Positions 1 through 8,389 of a stretch of 52,038 bases of DNA are shown piece by piece. Location: assembly GCA_001443495.1 (NCBI GenBank), contig LDXR01000016.1, forward strand, positions 19,593 through 71,630, written 5' to 3'. A model generated the notes under the pieces. That model was not told where the DNA came from. It saw only the letters and a list, made by a program, of their open reading frames with translations, and searched no databases. Position 1 is the stretch's first letter. Each line of letters opens with the position of its first letter. The translations under genes and the position numbers were made by a program. The DNA is from a candidate division NC10 bacterium CSP1-5 (GTDB lineage: Bacteria; Methylomirabilota; Methylomirabilia; Methylomirabilales; CSP1-5).

Positions 1-842
1 TGGAGGCCGGAGCGCAGCCGCTCCCGGCCCGCCACCACCTCCGCCACGTACGCCTCGACCCCGTCGGCCTCATCGAGGAGGCAGGCGGCGGCCGCCAGGG
101 CGAAGGCGTTGACATCGTACAGGGACTTCACCTTGGCAATCTGACGCAGGTTCTCCGGAGAGCCGACCAGATAGCCGAGGCGGAGTCCCGCAAGTCCCCA
201 CCCTTTCGAAAAGGTGCGCGCAATCAGTAGATCTTCGTACGTCGGCAACAGACTCAATCCCGTGTCCCGGCAGAACGGATGATACGCCTCGTCGAGCAGC
301 ACGATCGCTCCGCACGCACGGCTGCGCGCCACGACACGCTCGAGAAGCTCGGGCTCCAGCCGTGTTCCCGTGGGTTGGTTCGGATTAGCGATCAGGACCA
401 TCCTGGTCTCCTCGGTGATCCCTCCAAGGAGCCGCTCCGGCGGCAGGCAGAACTCCGTGTCGAATTCCACCCAGGCCTTCTCGGCCTCGTACATGTCGCA
501 ATAGACCCCGAACATCGCATAGCTGGGCGACAGGAGCAGGACCCGGTCACCTGGAGCGATGAACGTCTCGAAGACAGCCTTGATCCCCGCATCCGATCCG
601 TTGGTCAGCAGCAGCTGATCCGGTGGCACGCCAAGAAAGGCCGACAGCTTCTGAATCACCGCGGTCGTGTCGGGATACGCGGTCAGCAGGTCCGTCACCA
701 CCGACTCTCGCAAGCGGTCGATGACCTCACGGGGGAACGAAACGGTCCGTTCGTTCTTGTCCAACCGGACGTAATCGGGGCGCCGGTCCTCGTGGTCGAA
801 GATCCGCACGAGTCGGCTGATCCGCTCAACGGGTTTTGCCAT
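1..842 (-). CDS. Histidinol-phosphate aminotransferase-like PLP aminotransferase (partial, C-terminus off the window)
   Basis: A class I/II pyridoxal-phosphate aminotransferase of the HisC type; about 280 residues are present and the C-terminus lies beyond the left edge. Family landmarks are clear: NPNQPTG, LLDEAYHPF (the PLP-ring aspartate) and TFSKGWGLAGLRLGY, in which the lysine forms the Schiff base. HisC-type enzymes convert imidazole-acetol phosphate to histidinol phosphate, but relatives in polysaccharide loci act on other substrates. Its position at the end of a sugar gene run, two bases after a methyltransferase stop, makes a role in making an amino-substituted precursor as likely as histidine synthesis. 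The start ATG at 840-842 gives MAKPVERIS. The family is certain; the substrate is not. Confidence 0.85.
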   Translation of the reverse strand, partial: MAKPVERISRLVRIFDHEDRRPDYVRLDKNERTVSFPREVIDRLRESVVTDLLTAYPDTTAVIQKLSAFLGVPPDQLLLTNGSDAGIKAVFETFIAPGDRVLLLSPSYAMFGVYCDMYEAEKAWVEFDTEFCLPPERLLGGITEETRMVLIANPNQPTGTRLEPELLERVVARSRACGAIVLLDEAYHPFCRDTGLSLLPTYEDLLIARTFSKGWGLAGLRLGYLVGSPENLRQIAKVKSLYDVNAFALAAAACLLDEADGVEAYVAEVVAGRERLRSGL

Positions 843-844
843 CT

Positions 845-1741
845 TCACACGCCTCGGGGAACCTCTGCGAGGGCGAGAACCGTGTCGCACTTCCAATGCG
901 TCTTCAGACAATCTGCGTATGCGCGCTCGAGATCATCCGAGAAGACGTGACAAAATTTTCCTTTCCCGCCGGGGCGACCCGCCATCATCCACCACATGTG
1001 GTTTGAAAGATCGTACCGCTGCACGGGTTGGACCTTTGGGATGTACCCGGCTCGCTGTAAGACGGCGACGAGGGTCTGCGGGGAGAAGTAATAGTAGTGG
1101 GCCCGCTGATAGTAGAAGCGCCGAAAGGCCGGAAGATCGTAGAGGCTGGCGAGTGCGTCCTCGACATTCGGCACCTCAAGGACCAAGAGACCGCCCGGGC
1201 GTATCACGCGCCGGACCTGGGTGAGGAAGTCCACCGGGTCACGCATATGCTCAAGGACGTAGAAGAGGAAGACCAGATCGAATGATGCTCCAGGAAGGTC
1301 GGCCAGAGAGCTCACGGTGGTGATTCCCCGGGTCCGGGCGTATCCGGCAAACTCCTCGCCCGGCTCAACCCCTGTCACCGACCGCACGTACGGGCGGATC
1401 ACATCAAGGAAATAGCCTGTGGCACTCCCGATGTCTAGCGCCGCCATGCCCGGCGACAGGAGATCCCGGACGAGCGCGAGGCGCCGCTCGGCCTCCGGCC
1501 GATGCGCCTGAAAATGGGAGGCGGGATCCGCTCCCCCAGGGGCATGCCGTTCCTCCATGTAGCTCGGAAAGTCGCGCTCGTAAAAGGCCCGCTCCTCACC
1601 CGGGTCCATGATCGGATGCAAGAAGACGATACCGCACTCCGCGCATCGGTAGACGCGCGATTCGGGCGCTCCACTGACCTCCTCGGAGACCAGGCGCCCT
1701 CCAGGAGCGCTGCACAGGCGACAGATTGGGATGACATTCAC
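845..1741 (-). CDS. Class I SAM-dependent methyltransferase with N-terminal zinc-ribbon-like cysteines
   Basis: A 298-residue protein. Two cysteine pairs near the N-terminus (CRLC, then CAEC about 25 residues later) suggest a small zinc-binding knuckle, followed by a Rossmann methyltransferase core: motif I ALDIGSATGYFLDV, the acidic post-I region, and LVFLFYVLEHMRDP typical of Methyltransf_11/23 proteins. This architecture is common for O-, N- or C-methyltransferases acting on nucleotide sugars or glycans in O-antigen clusters. It is followed two bases later by the aminotransferase and preceded 14 bases earlier by an oxidoreductase, so it belongs to the same transcript. The methyl acceptor cannot be read from the sequence. 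Confidence 0.85.
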   Translation of the reverse strand: MNVIPICRLCSAPGGRLVSEEVSGAPESRVYRCAECGIVFLHPIMDPGEERAFYERDFPSYMEERHAPGGADPASHFQAHRPEAERRLALVRDLLSPGMAALDIGSATGYFLDVIRPYVRSVTGVEPGEEFAGYARTRGITTVSSLADLPGASFDLVFLFYVLEHMRDPVDFLTQVRRVIRPGGLLVLEVPNVEDALASLYDLPAFRRFYYQRAHYYYFSPQTLVAVLQRAGYIPKVQPVQRYDLSNHMWWMMAGRPGGKGKFCHVFSDDLERAYADCLKTHWKCDTVLALAEVPRGV

Positions 1742-1755
1742 GAGCAGCTCCTCAC

Positions 1756-2844
1756 TCAGAACCCTGCCTGGTGCAGGATGTCGGCGACATCCACCGGTTT
1801 GCCGCTCTGGCAGGCCAGCGCCGCCCCCTCAAGAGCGGCCAATGTCCACAAGTTGTCGGCCCCTGGGCAGAGCGGAGGGCGTGTGCCTGTGACCGCCGCG
1901 TAGAAGTCCTCCAGGAACCATGCATCGGCGGCGTCGTATTGCGATCGGGGGTCCCGCTCCTCCACGTCGGCCGTGAGGTCCTGCAGTTCGGACGAGCCGA
2001 CGCGGGAAAGGTAGAGCGGCGGCTCGCTCCAGTCCGAGCGGTTGAGAAGCGTCCCCCGCTCTCCTTCCACCGCCAAATCCTCCTGAGGGAGCGCGCCCCC
2101 CTGCGACGCGAATGTCCCGGCGTACGAGATCAACACTCCCCCCGCGGTTTCCATCGCCATATGGACCGTCGGCGGAGAGGCGTAACGGCTCCAGGGCGGT
2201 CGGAAGCCTCGCCCTTCGACACGGACAACGTTCTCACCCAGCACGTATCGAAACAGGTCGAAGTGATGGACCCCGATCGCGTACAGGAGAGGAAAGGACT
2301 CCTCGAACAGATAGGGGGGGAGAGAACTTCCTTCGCGGTTCCTCAGGTACCGGAAAAAGATCTGACCAACCTGGCCAATGAGCCCCTCGACGACAGCCCG
2401 GCGCATCGCTCGCCCCACGGCCTTCGCCCGCCAGGTCTGGATGACGGCCACCACGACGCCTGCCGCCTCTGCCTCGCGGCAGACCGTCACCCCGTCCGCA
2501 AGGCGCGTCACGAACGGTTTCTCGACGAGCACGTGGCACCCTGCGGCAATGGACACCAACGCCTGGGGGGCGTGGGCCTGAGCCACCGGGCAGATCAGAA
2601 CCGCGTCCGGGCGGAGCCGGGCCAGTCCAGCAGCCAGGTCGGTAAAGAGCCGATCCTCCGGCAGCACGCCCGAGGTGGCCACGCGGGTGAGACTCGACGG
2701 ATCCGCGTCCTGGATTCCCACCAGCTCAAACCGGGGCGACCGTCGAATCGTCTCGATCCAGCCTCGCCAGTGTGAGCGCTGGGGGTCTTTCGGCAGCGCA
2801 CGGTTTCCAGCCCCGCAGAGAAATAGCCTCAGTCGGTCCTGCAC
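1756..2844 (-). CDS. Gfo/Idh/MocA family NAD(P)-dependent sugar oxidoreductase
   Basis: A Gfo/Idh/MocA-type dehydrogenase of 362 residues with an N-terminal dinucleotide-binding fold (LFLCGAGNRA, altered from the usual GxGxxG) and a C-terminal substrate domain. HVLVEKPFVT carries the conserved EKP motif, and GVHHFDLFRYVLG carries the catalytic-region histidine. I use the GTG at 2842-2844, preceded by AGGAGG; the reading frame stays open further upstream, but that part is the epimerase gene in another frame. The start overlaps the end of the upstream SDR gene by 16 bases. The family oxidises or reduces a hydroxyl/keto group on nucleotide sugars or inositols; here the likely substrate is a cell-surface sugar. 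Confidence 0.85.
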   Translation of the reverse strand: MQDRLRLFLCGAGNRALPKDPQRSHWRGWIETIRRSPRFELVGIQDADPSSLTRVATSGVLPEDRLFTDLAAGLARLRPDAVLICPVAQAHAPQALVSIAAGCHVLVEKPFVTRLADGVTVCREAEAAGVVVAVIQTWRAKAVGRAMRRAVVEGLIGQVGQIFFRYLRNREGSSLPPYLFEESFPLLYAIGVHHFDLFRYVLGENVVRVEGRGFRPPWSRYASPPTVHMAMETAGGVLISYAGTFASQGGALPQEDLAVEGERGTLLNRSDWSEPPLYLSRVGSSELQDLTADVEERDPRSQYDAADAWFLEDFYAAVTGTRPPLCPGADNLWTLAALEGAALACQSGKPVDVADILHQAGF

Positions 2845-3794
2845 TCCGCCTCCTGACTCGAGTGGCGCGACCGGACCCACGAAACCATTCGCTCGATTCC
2901 CTCCCCAAGATCCACGCGAGGCCTCCAACCCAGGTCGGCAACGATGGCTCCGATGTCGGCGGTCATCCCCCACTGATCCCCCGGAGTCGGGGGACCCGCT
3001 TCTATCGGATAGTCGGACGGGTCCAGACCCCATGCTCGAAGGAGAGTCTCGAGCAGCTCGGCCACCGTCGTGCGCCGGCCGGTCCCCAGATTGTAGATCT
3101 TCCCAAAGGCAACCGGAGCGTCGAGAGCGGCGATCCAGGCGTCGACCATGTCTTCGATGAAGACGAAATCGCGGAATCGCTCCCGTGAGCCCCGCACGAG
3201 GATCGGAAGTCCGCCCACCACATAGGCGAGGTAGATGCTCACCATCCCCTGCTTCAGGTTGTCCAGATTCTGGCCGGGGCCGTAGACACTGAACATGCGA
3301 AAGACCGTGGTCCGGATCCCGGCAGCGGAGAAGAGTCGGACATAGTGTTCGGCGGCGAGCTTGGTCACACCGTAATACGAGGCCGGAACGCAGAGGCCGT
3401 CCTCGCGGACCGGCAGGACCCTCGGATTACCGTAGACCGCCATCGAGCTGGCGTACAGAAACCGCGGGATCCCCCTCCGCTGGCACCACTCGAGCAGCGC
3501 CAGGGTGCCCTTGATGTTGCTATCGATATCCCGCACGGGGGCGTCGTGCGACGCCTCCCCGGAGGACTGAGCCGCCAGATGCAGGACCGCATCAAAGTGG
3601 ACCGCCGGCAGGCGGGAGAGCAGGCCGGGGTCCGCGACATCACCTTCGAGAAGCCGGGGCGCGGGCGGCAGATTATCGCGTCGCCCTGTCGAGAAGTCAT
3701 CCACAACCCATACCTCATGCCCCAACCCGATCAGGCGGCGTGACAGGTGCGAGCCGATGAAGCCGGCTCCCCCGGTGACAAGCATCCGTCCCAT
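2829..3794 (-). CDS. NAD-dependent epimerase/dehydratase (extended SDR)
   Basis: A 321-residue extended short-chain dehydrogenase. GGAGFIGSHL near residue 10 binds NAD. LLHLAAQSSG-type sequence, SSMAVYG and YYGVTK (YxxxK catalytic pair) follow in the expected order. It resembles UDP-glucose/GDP-mannose 4-epimerase-type enzymes that remodel nucleotide sugars. Its ATG overlaps the stop of the upstream SDR gene by one base (TGATG), so the two are translationally coupled, and its 3' end overlaps the Gfo/Idh gene. The specific sugar interconversion (4-epimerisation or 4,6-dehydration) cannot be chosen from the sequence alone. Confidence 0.85.
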   Translation of the reverse strand: MGRMLVTGGAGFIGSHLSRRLIGLGHEVWVVDDFSTGRRDNLPPAPRLLEGDVADPGLLSRLPAVHFDAVLHLAAQSSGEASHDAPVRDIDSNIKGTLALLEWCQRRGIPRFLYASSMAVYGNPRVLPVREDGLCVPASYYGVTKLAAEHYVRLFSAAGIRTTVFRMFSVYGPGQNLDNLKQGMVSIYLAYVVGGLPILVRGSRERFRDFVFIEDMVDAWIAALDAPVAFGKIYNLGTGRRTTVAELLETLLRAWGLDPSDYPIEAGPPTPGDQWGMTADIGAIVADLGWRPRVDLGEGIERMVSWVRSRHSSQEAECRTD

Positions 3795-4684
3795 CAGCCT
3801 GCTTCCCCCCCCAGGCGGGCATGGACCTCTTCCAGGCAGCTGAGCAGTCCTTGGCCCATATCGACGTAATAGGAGCTAACGAGCTTCCGCCCCACCTTCG
3901 GCTGGAAGGAGTACGGCGTGACCTTGTAGTGCCCCTCCTCGCGGGGCAGCGCCTGGCGGTACTCCACCTCAACCCTGTCGCCGAGAATCTCTCGGATCAT
4001 CGTCATCAGATCCCGAACACGCATCGGCTGCTGCCCGGTCAGGATCACGTGCTGATTCTCAAAGGCGGGATCCAGAATCTCCACGCTGCAGCGAGCGGCG
4101 TCCTCGGCGTGGATGTACTCTCGCATCTCGTCCCCGTCGCCGTAATATACGATCTTCCGATCGGTGATCGCCTGGCAGAGAAAACGGTGGACGCTGTTCC
4201 GCATGTCGGCCCGCAGACCGTAGAGGGTCCCGTACCGAAGGATGGTGTAAGGCAATCCGTATTCCCGCTGATATTCCTCCACATAAGACTCACAGGCCTG
4301 CTTGCTCGCCCGGTAGAAGCCCCCCGCGCGGCTGTAGACGTAAATCGTGCTGGCGAGGACGAAGCGCCTCGCTCCGGCCTCCCGCGCCGCCTCAAGCAGG
4401 GTGACGGTCCCGAGGATATTGGCTTGCACGGTCTCCACGGGGAGATGCCGGGCCTCGTCAATGTCTGAAACCCCCGCGAAGTTGTACAGGACCTGGGCGC
4501 CCCGTACCGCCTCAGCCACCTTGGCCGCGTCGAGGATGTCCCCGACGATCATCCGCTGCCCGGGTCGCAGATACGGCGAAGGCTTGAGGTCGTAGACGAT
4601 CACCTCATGGCCAGATGCCGCTAAGGCATCCGCGACATGGCTGCCGACAAAGCCCGCCCCGCCAAAGACGACAGCCCTCATCAC
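3794..4684 (-). CDS. NAD-dependent epimerase/dehydratase (extended SDR)
   Basis: A 296-residue extended SDR with the NAD-binding FGGAGFVGSHVADAL at the N-terminus, VLYNFAGVSD, LASTIYVYS and FYRASKQ (YxxxK). It differs clearly from the neighbouring SDR, so the two are not a recent duplication. It overlaps the dehydrogenase gene upstream by four bases (ATGA) and the next SDR by one base. Such paired SDRs in O-antigen loci commonly supply reductase and epimerase steps for deoxy- or uncommon hexoses. Product unknown. Confidence 0.85.
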   Translation of the reverse strand: MMRAVVFGGAGFVGSHVADALAASGHEVIVYDLKPSPYLRPGQRMIVGDILDAAKVAEAVRGAQVLYNFAGVSDIDEARHLPVETVQANILGTVTLLEAAREAGARRFVLASTIYVYSRAGGFYRASKQACESYVEEYQREYGLPYTILRYGTLYGLRADMRNSVHRFLCQAITDRKIVYYGDGDEMREYIHAEDAARCSVEILDPAFENQHVILTGQQPMRVRDLMTMIREILGDRVEVEYRQALPREEGHYKVTPYSFQPKVGRKLVSSYYVDMGQGLLSCLEEVHARLGGEAG

Positions 4685-5637
4685 GCCGCTCCTCCCCGCT
4701 CAAAGAACTGGATGAGGTTCCGGGCCGCCTCCATCTCCATTGCCACCCGCGACTCGACTGTGTAGGCGCCGATGTGGGGGGTGACCAGGACCTGCGGCAG
4801 ATCGAGGAGGGGGCCAACGTACGGTTCCTCACCGAAGGTATCCAGGAATGCCCCGCCGAGATGGCCCGTTCGGATGGCATCGGCTAGCGCCACTTCGTCT
4901 ACCAGGTCCCCGCGGGCGCAGTTGACCAGCAGGGCCCCTGGCCTCATCAGCGCGAGCTGTTCTGCTCTGATGAGGCCTTTCGTCGCGGGCCCAAGATTCA
5001 CATGGAGCGTCACGATATCTGCCCGCCGGAGTAAGGAATCAAGGGGGAGGTACTCTATGCGGTGTACGCGCGCGAATTCCCGATCCTCAAGCAGGTCATG
5101 CGCGACGACCTGCGCGCGGAAGGCGCTGACCAACTCCGCGACGCGCTTGCCGATGCGGCCCAACCCCACGATTCCCACACAACGGTCTTCCAAGAGCCGT
5201 CCCATCTCCCGCTTCCACTCCCGTGCCTTGCACCGCCGATCGAGCGAGGGCAGATGCCTCAACAGGGCCAGAATGCCGGCCAGTACCAGCTCGGCGACTG
5301 CGTTCGTCGCCGCCCCGGTGGTCGTGAGGACCGCGATGCCAAGCGCCTCGGCGGTTGCCAGGTCGACATTGTCGACCCCAACCCCACAGCGTGAGATCAC
5401 CTTGAGTCGCCCGGCCGCCTGCAGGACCTCTGCATTCAGGGGCTCCGTCCCGGCAATCATCCCATCCGCGTCCCCCAGGAGTGCCTTGACCTCTGCCGCC
5501 GTGAGCCGCCGGCCATGCGGGTTGACGCGATATCGGAACCCCCTCTCCTCAAGCAACCGCAGCGGCCGGTCATCCTCGGCGCCAAAGCTTGTGGTCGCAA
5601 TCAGGACCTCCGGCACGGCCGCTCCCGCCTTACCCAT
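4681..5637 (-). CDS. D-isomer specific 2-hydroxyacid dehydrogenase (phosphoglycerate dehydrogenase-like)
   Basis: A 318-residue D-2-hydroxyacid dehydrogenase. SRCGVGVDNV contains the substrate-binding arginine, GIVGLGRIGKRV is the NAD-binding loop, and NCARGDLVDE, DTFGEEP (catalytic glutamate) and VTPHIGAYT (catalytic histidine) follow. It ends after the catalytic domain and lacks the regulatory ACT domain of many SerA enzymes. I place the start at the ATG at 5637, which overlaps the preceding cytidylyltransferase gene by eight bases; a GTG at 5616 with a better-spaced GGCGGGAG is a real alternative. Similar SerA-like genes occur in nonulosonate and capsule clusters, where they may reduce a keto acid, but the substrate here is unknown. 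Confidence 0.85.
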   Translation of the reverse strand: MGKAGAAVPEVLIATTSFGAEDDRPLRLLEERGFRYRVNPHGRRLTAAEVKALLGDADGMIAGTEPLNAEVLQAAGRLKVISRCGVGVDNVDLATAEALGIAVLTTTGAATNAVAELVLAGILALLRHLPSLDRRCKAREWKREMGRLLEDRCVGIVGLGRIGKRVAELVSAFRAQVVAHDLLEDREFARVHRIEYLPLDSLLRRADIVTLHVNLGPATKGLIRAEQLALMRPGALLVNCARGDLVDEVALADAIRTGHLGGAFLDTFGEEPYVGPLLDLPQVLVTPHIGAYTVESRVAMEMEAARNLIQFFERGGAA

Positions 5638-6403
5638 CCGGCCCCGCCGGTTCAACCCCATGGGCCCTGAGCCAGTGCTCCACCCCGGGAACTTGCCACT
5701 CGTAATCGACGTCGCAGCCGCCCCATTGCTTGAGCGCAAAGATCTTCCGCCCCATCCATTTCTGAGGGAGCAGCCCTTCCTCAATCCTTTCAAGGCACCG
5801 AGGACGGACGACCGAGACCCCCATGTCGGCAAACCACACGTCCCCCTGCGAGTCGCGGTCACAGGTGAGCGTCGCCGGATCGCCGAAGGTTTCGAACGGG
5901 ATAAAGGGATGCAACAGTCCGTCGTCGCCGATCCGGCGGGCACGGAGCGGACTCCACATGTTGTACCGCGAGACGGTTACCGCCGAATCGTATTCTGGAT
6001 GACTCCGGAGAACCTCGACCCCCTCGTCAATTGTTTGCGAGGTAACGGTTGCGGCGTTACAGAAGAGAAGGACCATGAGTTCGACGGTGAGTCCATCGCG
6101 GGCGAGGCTGTCCCGGATCACCCGGTATCCATGGACGTAGGCGTCCTCACCCAACGCCTCATTCGTGCAGAGCTCGAGCGGCCTGTCGATCACGGTCGCT
6201 CCGTGATCCCGGCCAATGGCCTTGATGGCCGGTGAGTCGGTCGAGACGTACACGCGGTTGACGGTCTTGGCGCCGAGGGCCGCCCGAAGCGGGTACACCA
6301 TCAGAGGGCGTCCCAACACCGGCGTGAGGTTTTTGCCCGGAAATCCCGAACTCCCCTCGCGTCCGAGTAGCAGGGCGCACACCTGTTCGGCCTTCTTCGC
6401 CAT
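5630..6403 (-). CDS. CMP-N-acylneuraminate/nonulosonate cytidylyltransferase-like protein (NeuA family)
   Basis: A 257-residue nucleotidyltransferase. The N-terminus has LLLGREGSSGFPGKNL, a variant of the activated-sugar signature of CMP-sialate synthetases, and VYVSTDSPAI follows where the family has its conserved STDS. Such enzymes join CTP to a 2-keto-3-deoxy sugar acid. The ATG at 6401-6403 is preceded by GAGGATCAGC; an open frame further upstream lies over the methyltransferase gene and is not used. This is the second candidate sugar-acid cytidylyltransferase of the locus besides the SpsF-type gene at 22851, and it may activate the product of the NeuB-type synthase at 17859. Substrate assignment is inference. 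Confidence 0.8.
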   Translation of the reverse strand: MAKKAEQVCALLLGREGSSGFPGKNLTPVLGRPLMVYPLRAALGAKTVNRVYVSTDSPAIKAIGRDHGATVIDRPLELCTNEALGEDAYVHGYRVIRDSLARDGLTVELMVLLFCNAATVTSQTIDEGVEVLRSHPEYDSAVTVSRYNMWSPLRARRIGDDGLLHPFIPFETFGDPATLTCDRDSQGDVWFADMGVSVVRPRCLERIEEGLLPQKWMGRKIFALKQWGGCDVDYEWQVPGVEHWLRAHGVEPAGPDG

Positions 6404-6411
6404 GCTGATCC

Positions 6412-7221
6412 TCAATCGGCCCGTGTAAGTTCGTGCAGTTGGAGCACGGGAAAGTACCTCGGAAATAACACCTGCCCCAGGACGAGGCTGTGAACAGGAT
6501 TCGACACTCGGGGGAAGATGCGAACGACCTCGCTGTGCACGAGGCGCCAGGGGGTGTGAGAGAGCATCGTCGCAAAGTCTCTGGGAGAGAGTTCGAAGAC
6601 GTGTCCCGTGTCCACCGAGGGAGAGGTGTCGGAGCGAGGGCAGACTCTCGTTGCGGCCACCCCCGGGATCGTCAGGTACAACCGTCCTCGGCAGACGCGA
6701 GCGAATTCGCACAAGGCGCGGACCGGATTCGGGACATGCTCGAGCGTTTCACAGCAGACCACGGCGTCAAAGCTCTGGTCCCGGAAAGGCAGGGCTTCGA
6801 TATCGCCGCGGCAGGCGAGCCACCCGTCCTTTTGGATTTGCACGACACACGCCTCGAGCAGGTTGTACCCGAGACCCCACCGCGCCCCGAGGGCCTCAAG
6901 GAAGAGGCCGTCGGATGCTCCGGCGTCCAGCACCCGCCCCATGGAGGGCGCCAGACCGACCCGCCTGCGCAGGGCCCGCGTGACTTCGAAAAGCTGCCAC
7001 TTCAAGTGCTCGAGGGTGAAGGGATCGTCCACCCGCGTATGCCCGTAGTGCCTCGCAAAGCGTTCATCCCCCACGACTTCAACCCATGATCGATACTCCG
7101 GAGACCGCGCGGCCTTGCGTGCGTAGAGCTTCAAGCCCAGCTCCTTCGTATAGTCGGCGGGTGACCGCCTTGCCAGGGCTGCAAAGACCGACCGCAAGGC
7201 CTCCTTGAACGCCGGCTTCAC
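6412..7221 (-). CDS. Class I SAM-dependent methyltransferase
   Basis: A 269-residue methyltransferase with motif I VLDAGASDGLFLEAL, then an aspartate-rich turn and FDAVVCCETLEHVPNP, typical of Methyltransf_11. The first hundred residues are basic and helical and could hold an acceptor-binding or membrane-associated element. I use GTG at 7219-7221, which overlaps the stop of the upstream glycosyltransferase as GTGA; the longer open frame is a shadow. Its position between a glycosyltransferase and a CMP-sugar synthetase suggests that it methylates a surface glycan or lipid-linked sugar. Confidence 0.8.
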   Translation of the reverse strand: MKPAFKEALRSVFAALARRSPADYTKELGLKLYARKAARSPEYRSWVEVVGDERFARHYGHTRVDDPFTLEHLKWQLFEVTRALRRRVGLAPSMGRVLDAGASDGLFLEALGARWGLGYNLLEACVVQIQKDGWLACRGDIEALPFRDQSFDAVVCCETLEHVPNPVRALCEFARVCRGRLYLTIPGVAATRVCPRSDTSPSVDTGHVFELSPRDFATMLSHTPWRLVHSEVVRIFPRVSNPVHSLVLGQVLFPRYFPVLQLHELTRAD

Positions 7222-8180
7222 CGGCGCCCTTCCGTACCGCCGCGCGCCCACGCCCCTACCGCGGTCGTCGCGGCGCGAGTCGCCCGCAACAGGTACAAGC
7301 CCAGGGCCGGGTACGTCTTCAGGAAATACGGAGCCATGCGGAGCGCCCTCCCATACTGCACGAAGGCACCGCGAAGGTCTCCCTGCCGCTCCAGAAGCCG
7401 GCCGGCTCCGTAGAACACGGAGGCCTCTCGCCACCGCGTCCGCTGCCGAAACCCGCGAGAGCCTCTCCGCGGGTGCTCCGCAAAATGACGCCTCACGAGC
7501 GCTAGCACGCACTCCGAATGCATGATCGCCCGATGGGAGGCGTTCTCGCCGTGTTCCACGTGCTCACCCAGGACGTCGGGCAGGAATCGGAAGCGACTGA
7601 CCCGGGCCAGTCTTAACCACAAATCATAATCCTCGACGGTGACGAGCGTCCGATCCTCCGAAAACAGTCCAACGTCGATCAGCGTGGAGCGGCGGACCGT
7701 CGTGGCCGAGGGGGAAAGGCAATTGCGCACGAACAGGAGGTAGTCGTATAGATCATCCCAGCGGGATCGGGGCGGGCGGTAGCGCGACAGGCGCCGTATC
7801 TTGCCGTGACTTCGATAGATCTGCTCATGGCAGGCTACGTCCGTTTCGGGATGTCTCCGGATCGCCTCGCGGACGCACGCAAGCTTTTCAGGATACCAGA
7901 GGTCATCCGAGTCCAGGAAGGCCACATACTCGCCCCCGGCCTCGCGGATCCCGACGTTACGTGAGGCGGCGATCACGCCATGATTCGCGAAGTCGATCCG
8001 CCGCACCCGTGGATCCCCAAAGTTCTCGATCACGCCAACGGTATCGTCAGTCGAATAGTTATTGATCACCAGCACTTCGAAATCCGGGTCCGTCTGGGCG
8101 AGCACCGATTCAAGGGCGCCGCGGAGGAACCGCGCGTGGTTATACGTCGGAATCACGACGTTGAAGAAGGGCGTTGTCAT
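7218..8180 (-). CDS. Glycosyltransferase family 2 protein
   Basis: A 320-residue GT-A glycosyltransferase. The N-terminus NVVIPTYNHARFLRGALESV and INNYSTDDT form the nucleotide-binding part; FLDSDDLWYPEKL contains the metal-binding DxD-type motif. It has no evident membrane spans apart from a weakly hydrophobic C-terminal stretch. It would transfer a sugar from a nucleotide donor onto a lipid-linked or peripheral glycan on the cytoplasmic face. It is separated from the flippase upstream by 209 bases, so it may start a new transcript, and it overlaps the methyltransferase downstream by four bases. Confidence 0.9.
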   Translation of the reverse strand: MTTPFFNVVIPTYNHARFLRGALESVLAQTDPDFEVLVINNYSTDDTVGVIENFGDPRVRRIDFANHGVIAASRNVGIREAGGEYVAFLDSDDLWYPEKLACVREAIRRHPETDVACHEQIYRSHGKIRRLSRYRPPRSRWDDLYDYLLFVRNCLSPSATTVRRSTLIDVGLFSEDRTLVTVEDYDLWLRLARVSRFRFLPDVLGEHVEHGENASHRAIMHSECVLALVRRHFAEHPRRGSRGFRQRTRWREASVFYGAGRLLERQGDLRGAFVQYGRALRMAPYFLKTYPALGLYLLRATRAATTAVGAWARGGTEGRR

Positions 8181-8389
8181 GCTGCCTCTGTTACCTTGCC
8201 GTTTCTCGAGATTCGCAGCGTCAACTCGTAGACAGGGGCTGGACAGAAACCATCAGGAACGTCGAGAACCAGCTACCGTTGAACTCGCAACTTTCGAAAA
8301 AGCCCTGAAATCAATACCTACCCCCACTCCCCTGAAACGATGGTCCCCATCGCGTATCACCGGGTATAAATGCCAGCTTCCCCTACAGA
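8181..8389. other. Non-coding gap between flippase and GT2 genes
   Basis: A 209-base gap with no convincing gene on either strand. It may carry the leader of the GT2 gene, but I see no well-spaced promoter and no strong terminator hairpin. Confidence 0.5.

Noticed and set aside
4772-6235. Long open frame (487 codons) on the plus strand opposite the dehydrogenase and cytidylyltransferase genes
   Set aside because: Arginine/serine-rich composition and overlap with two genes whose active-site motifs are intact on the other strand.
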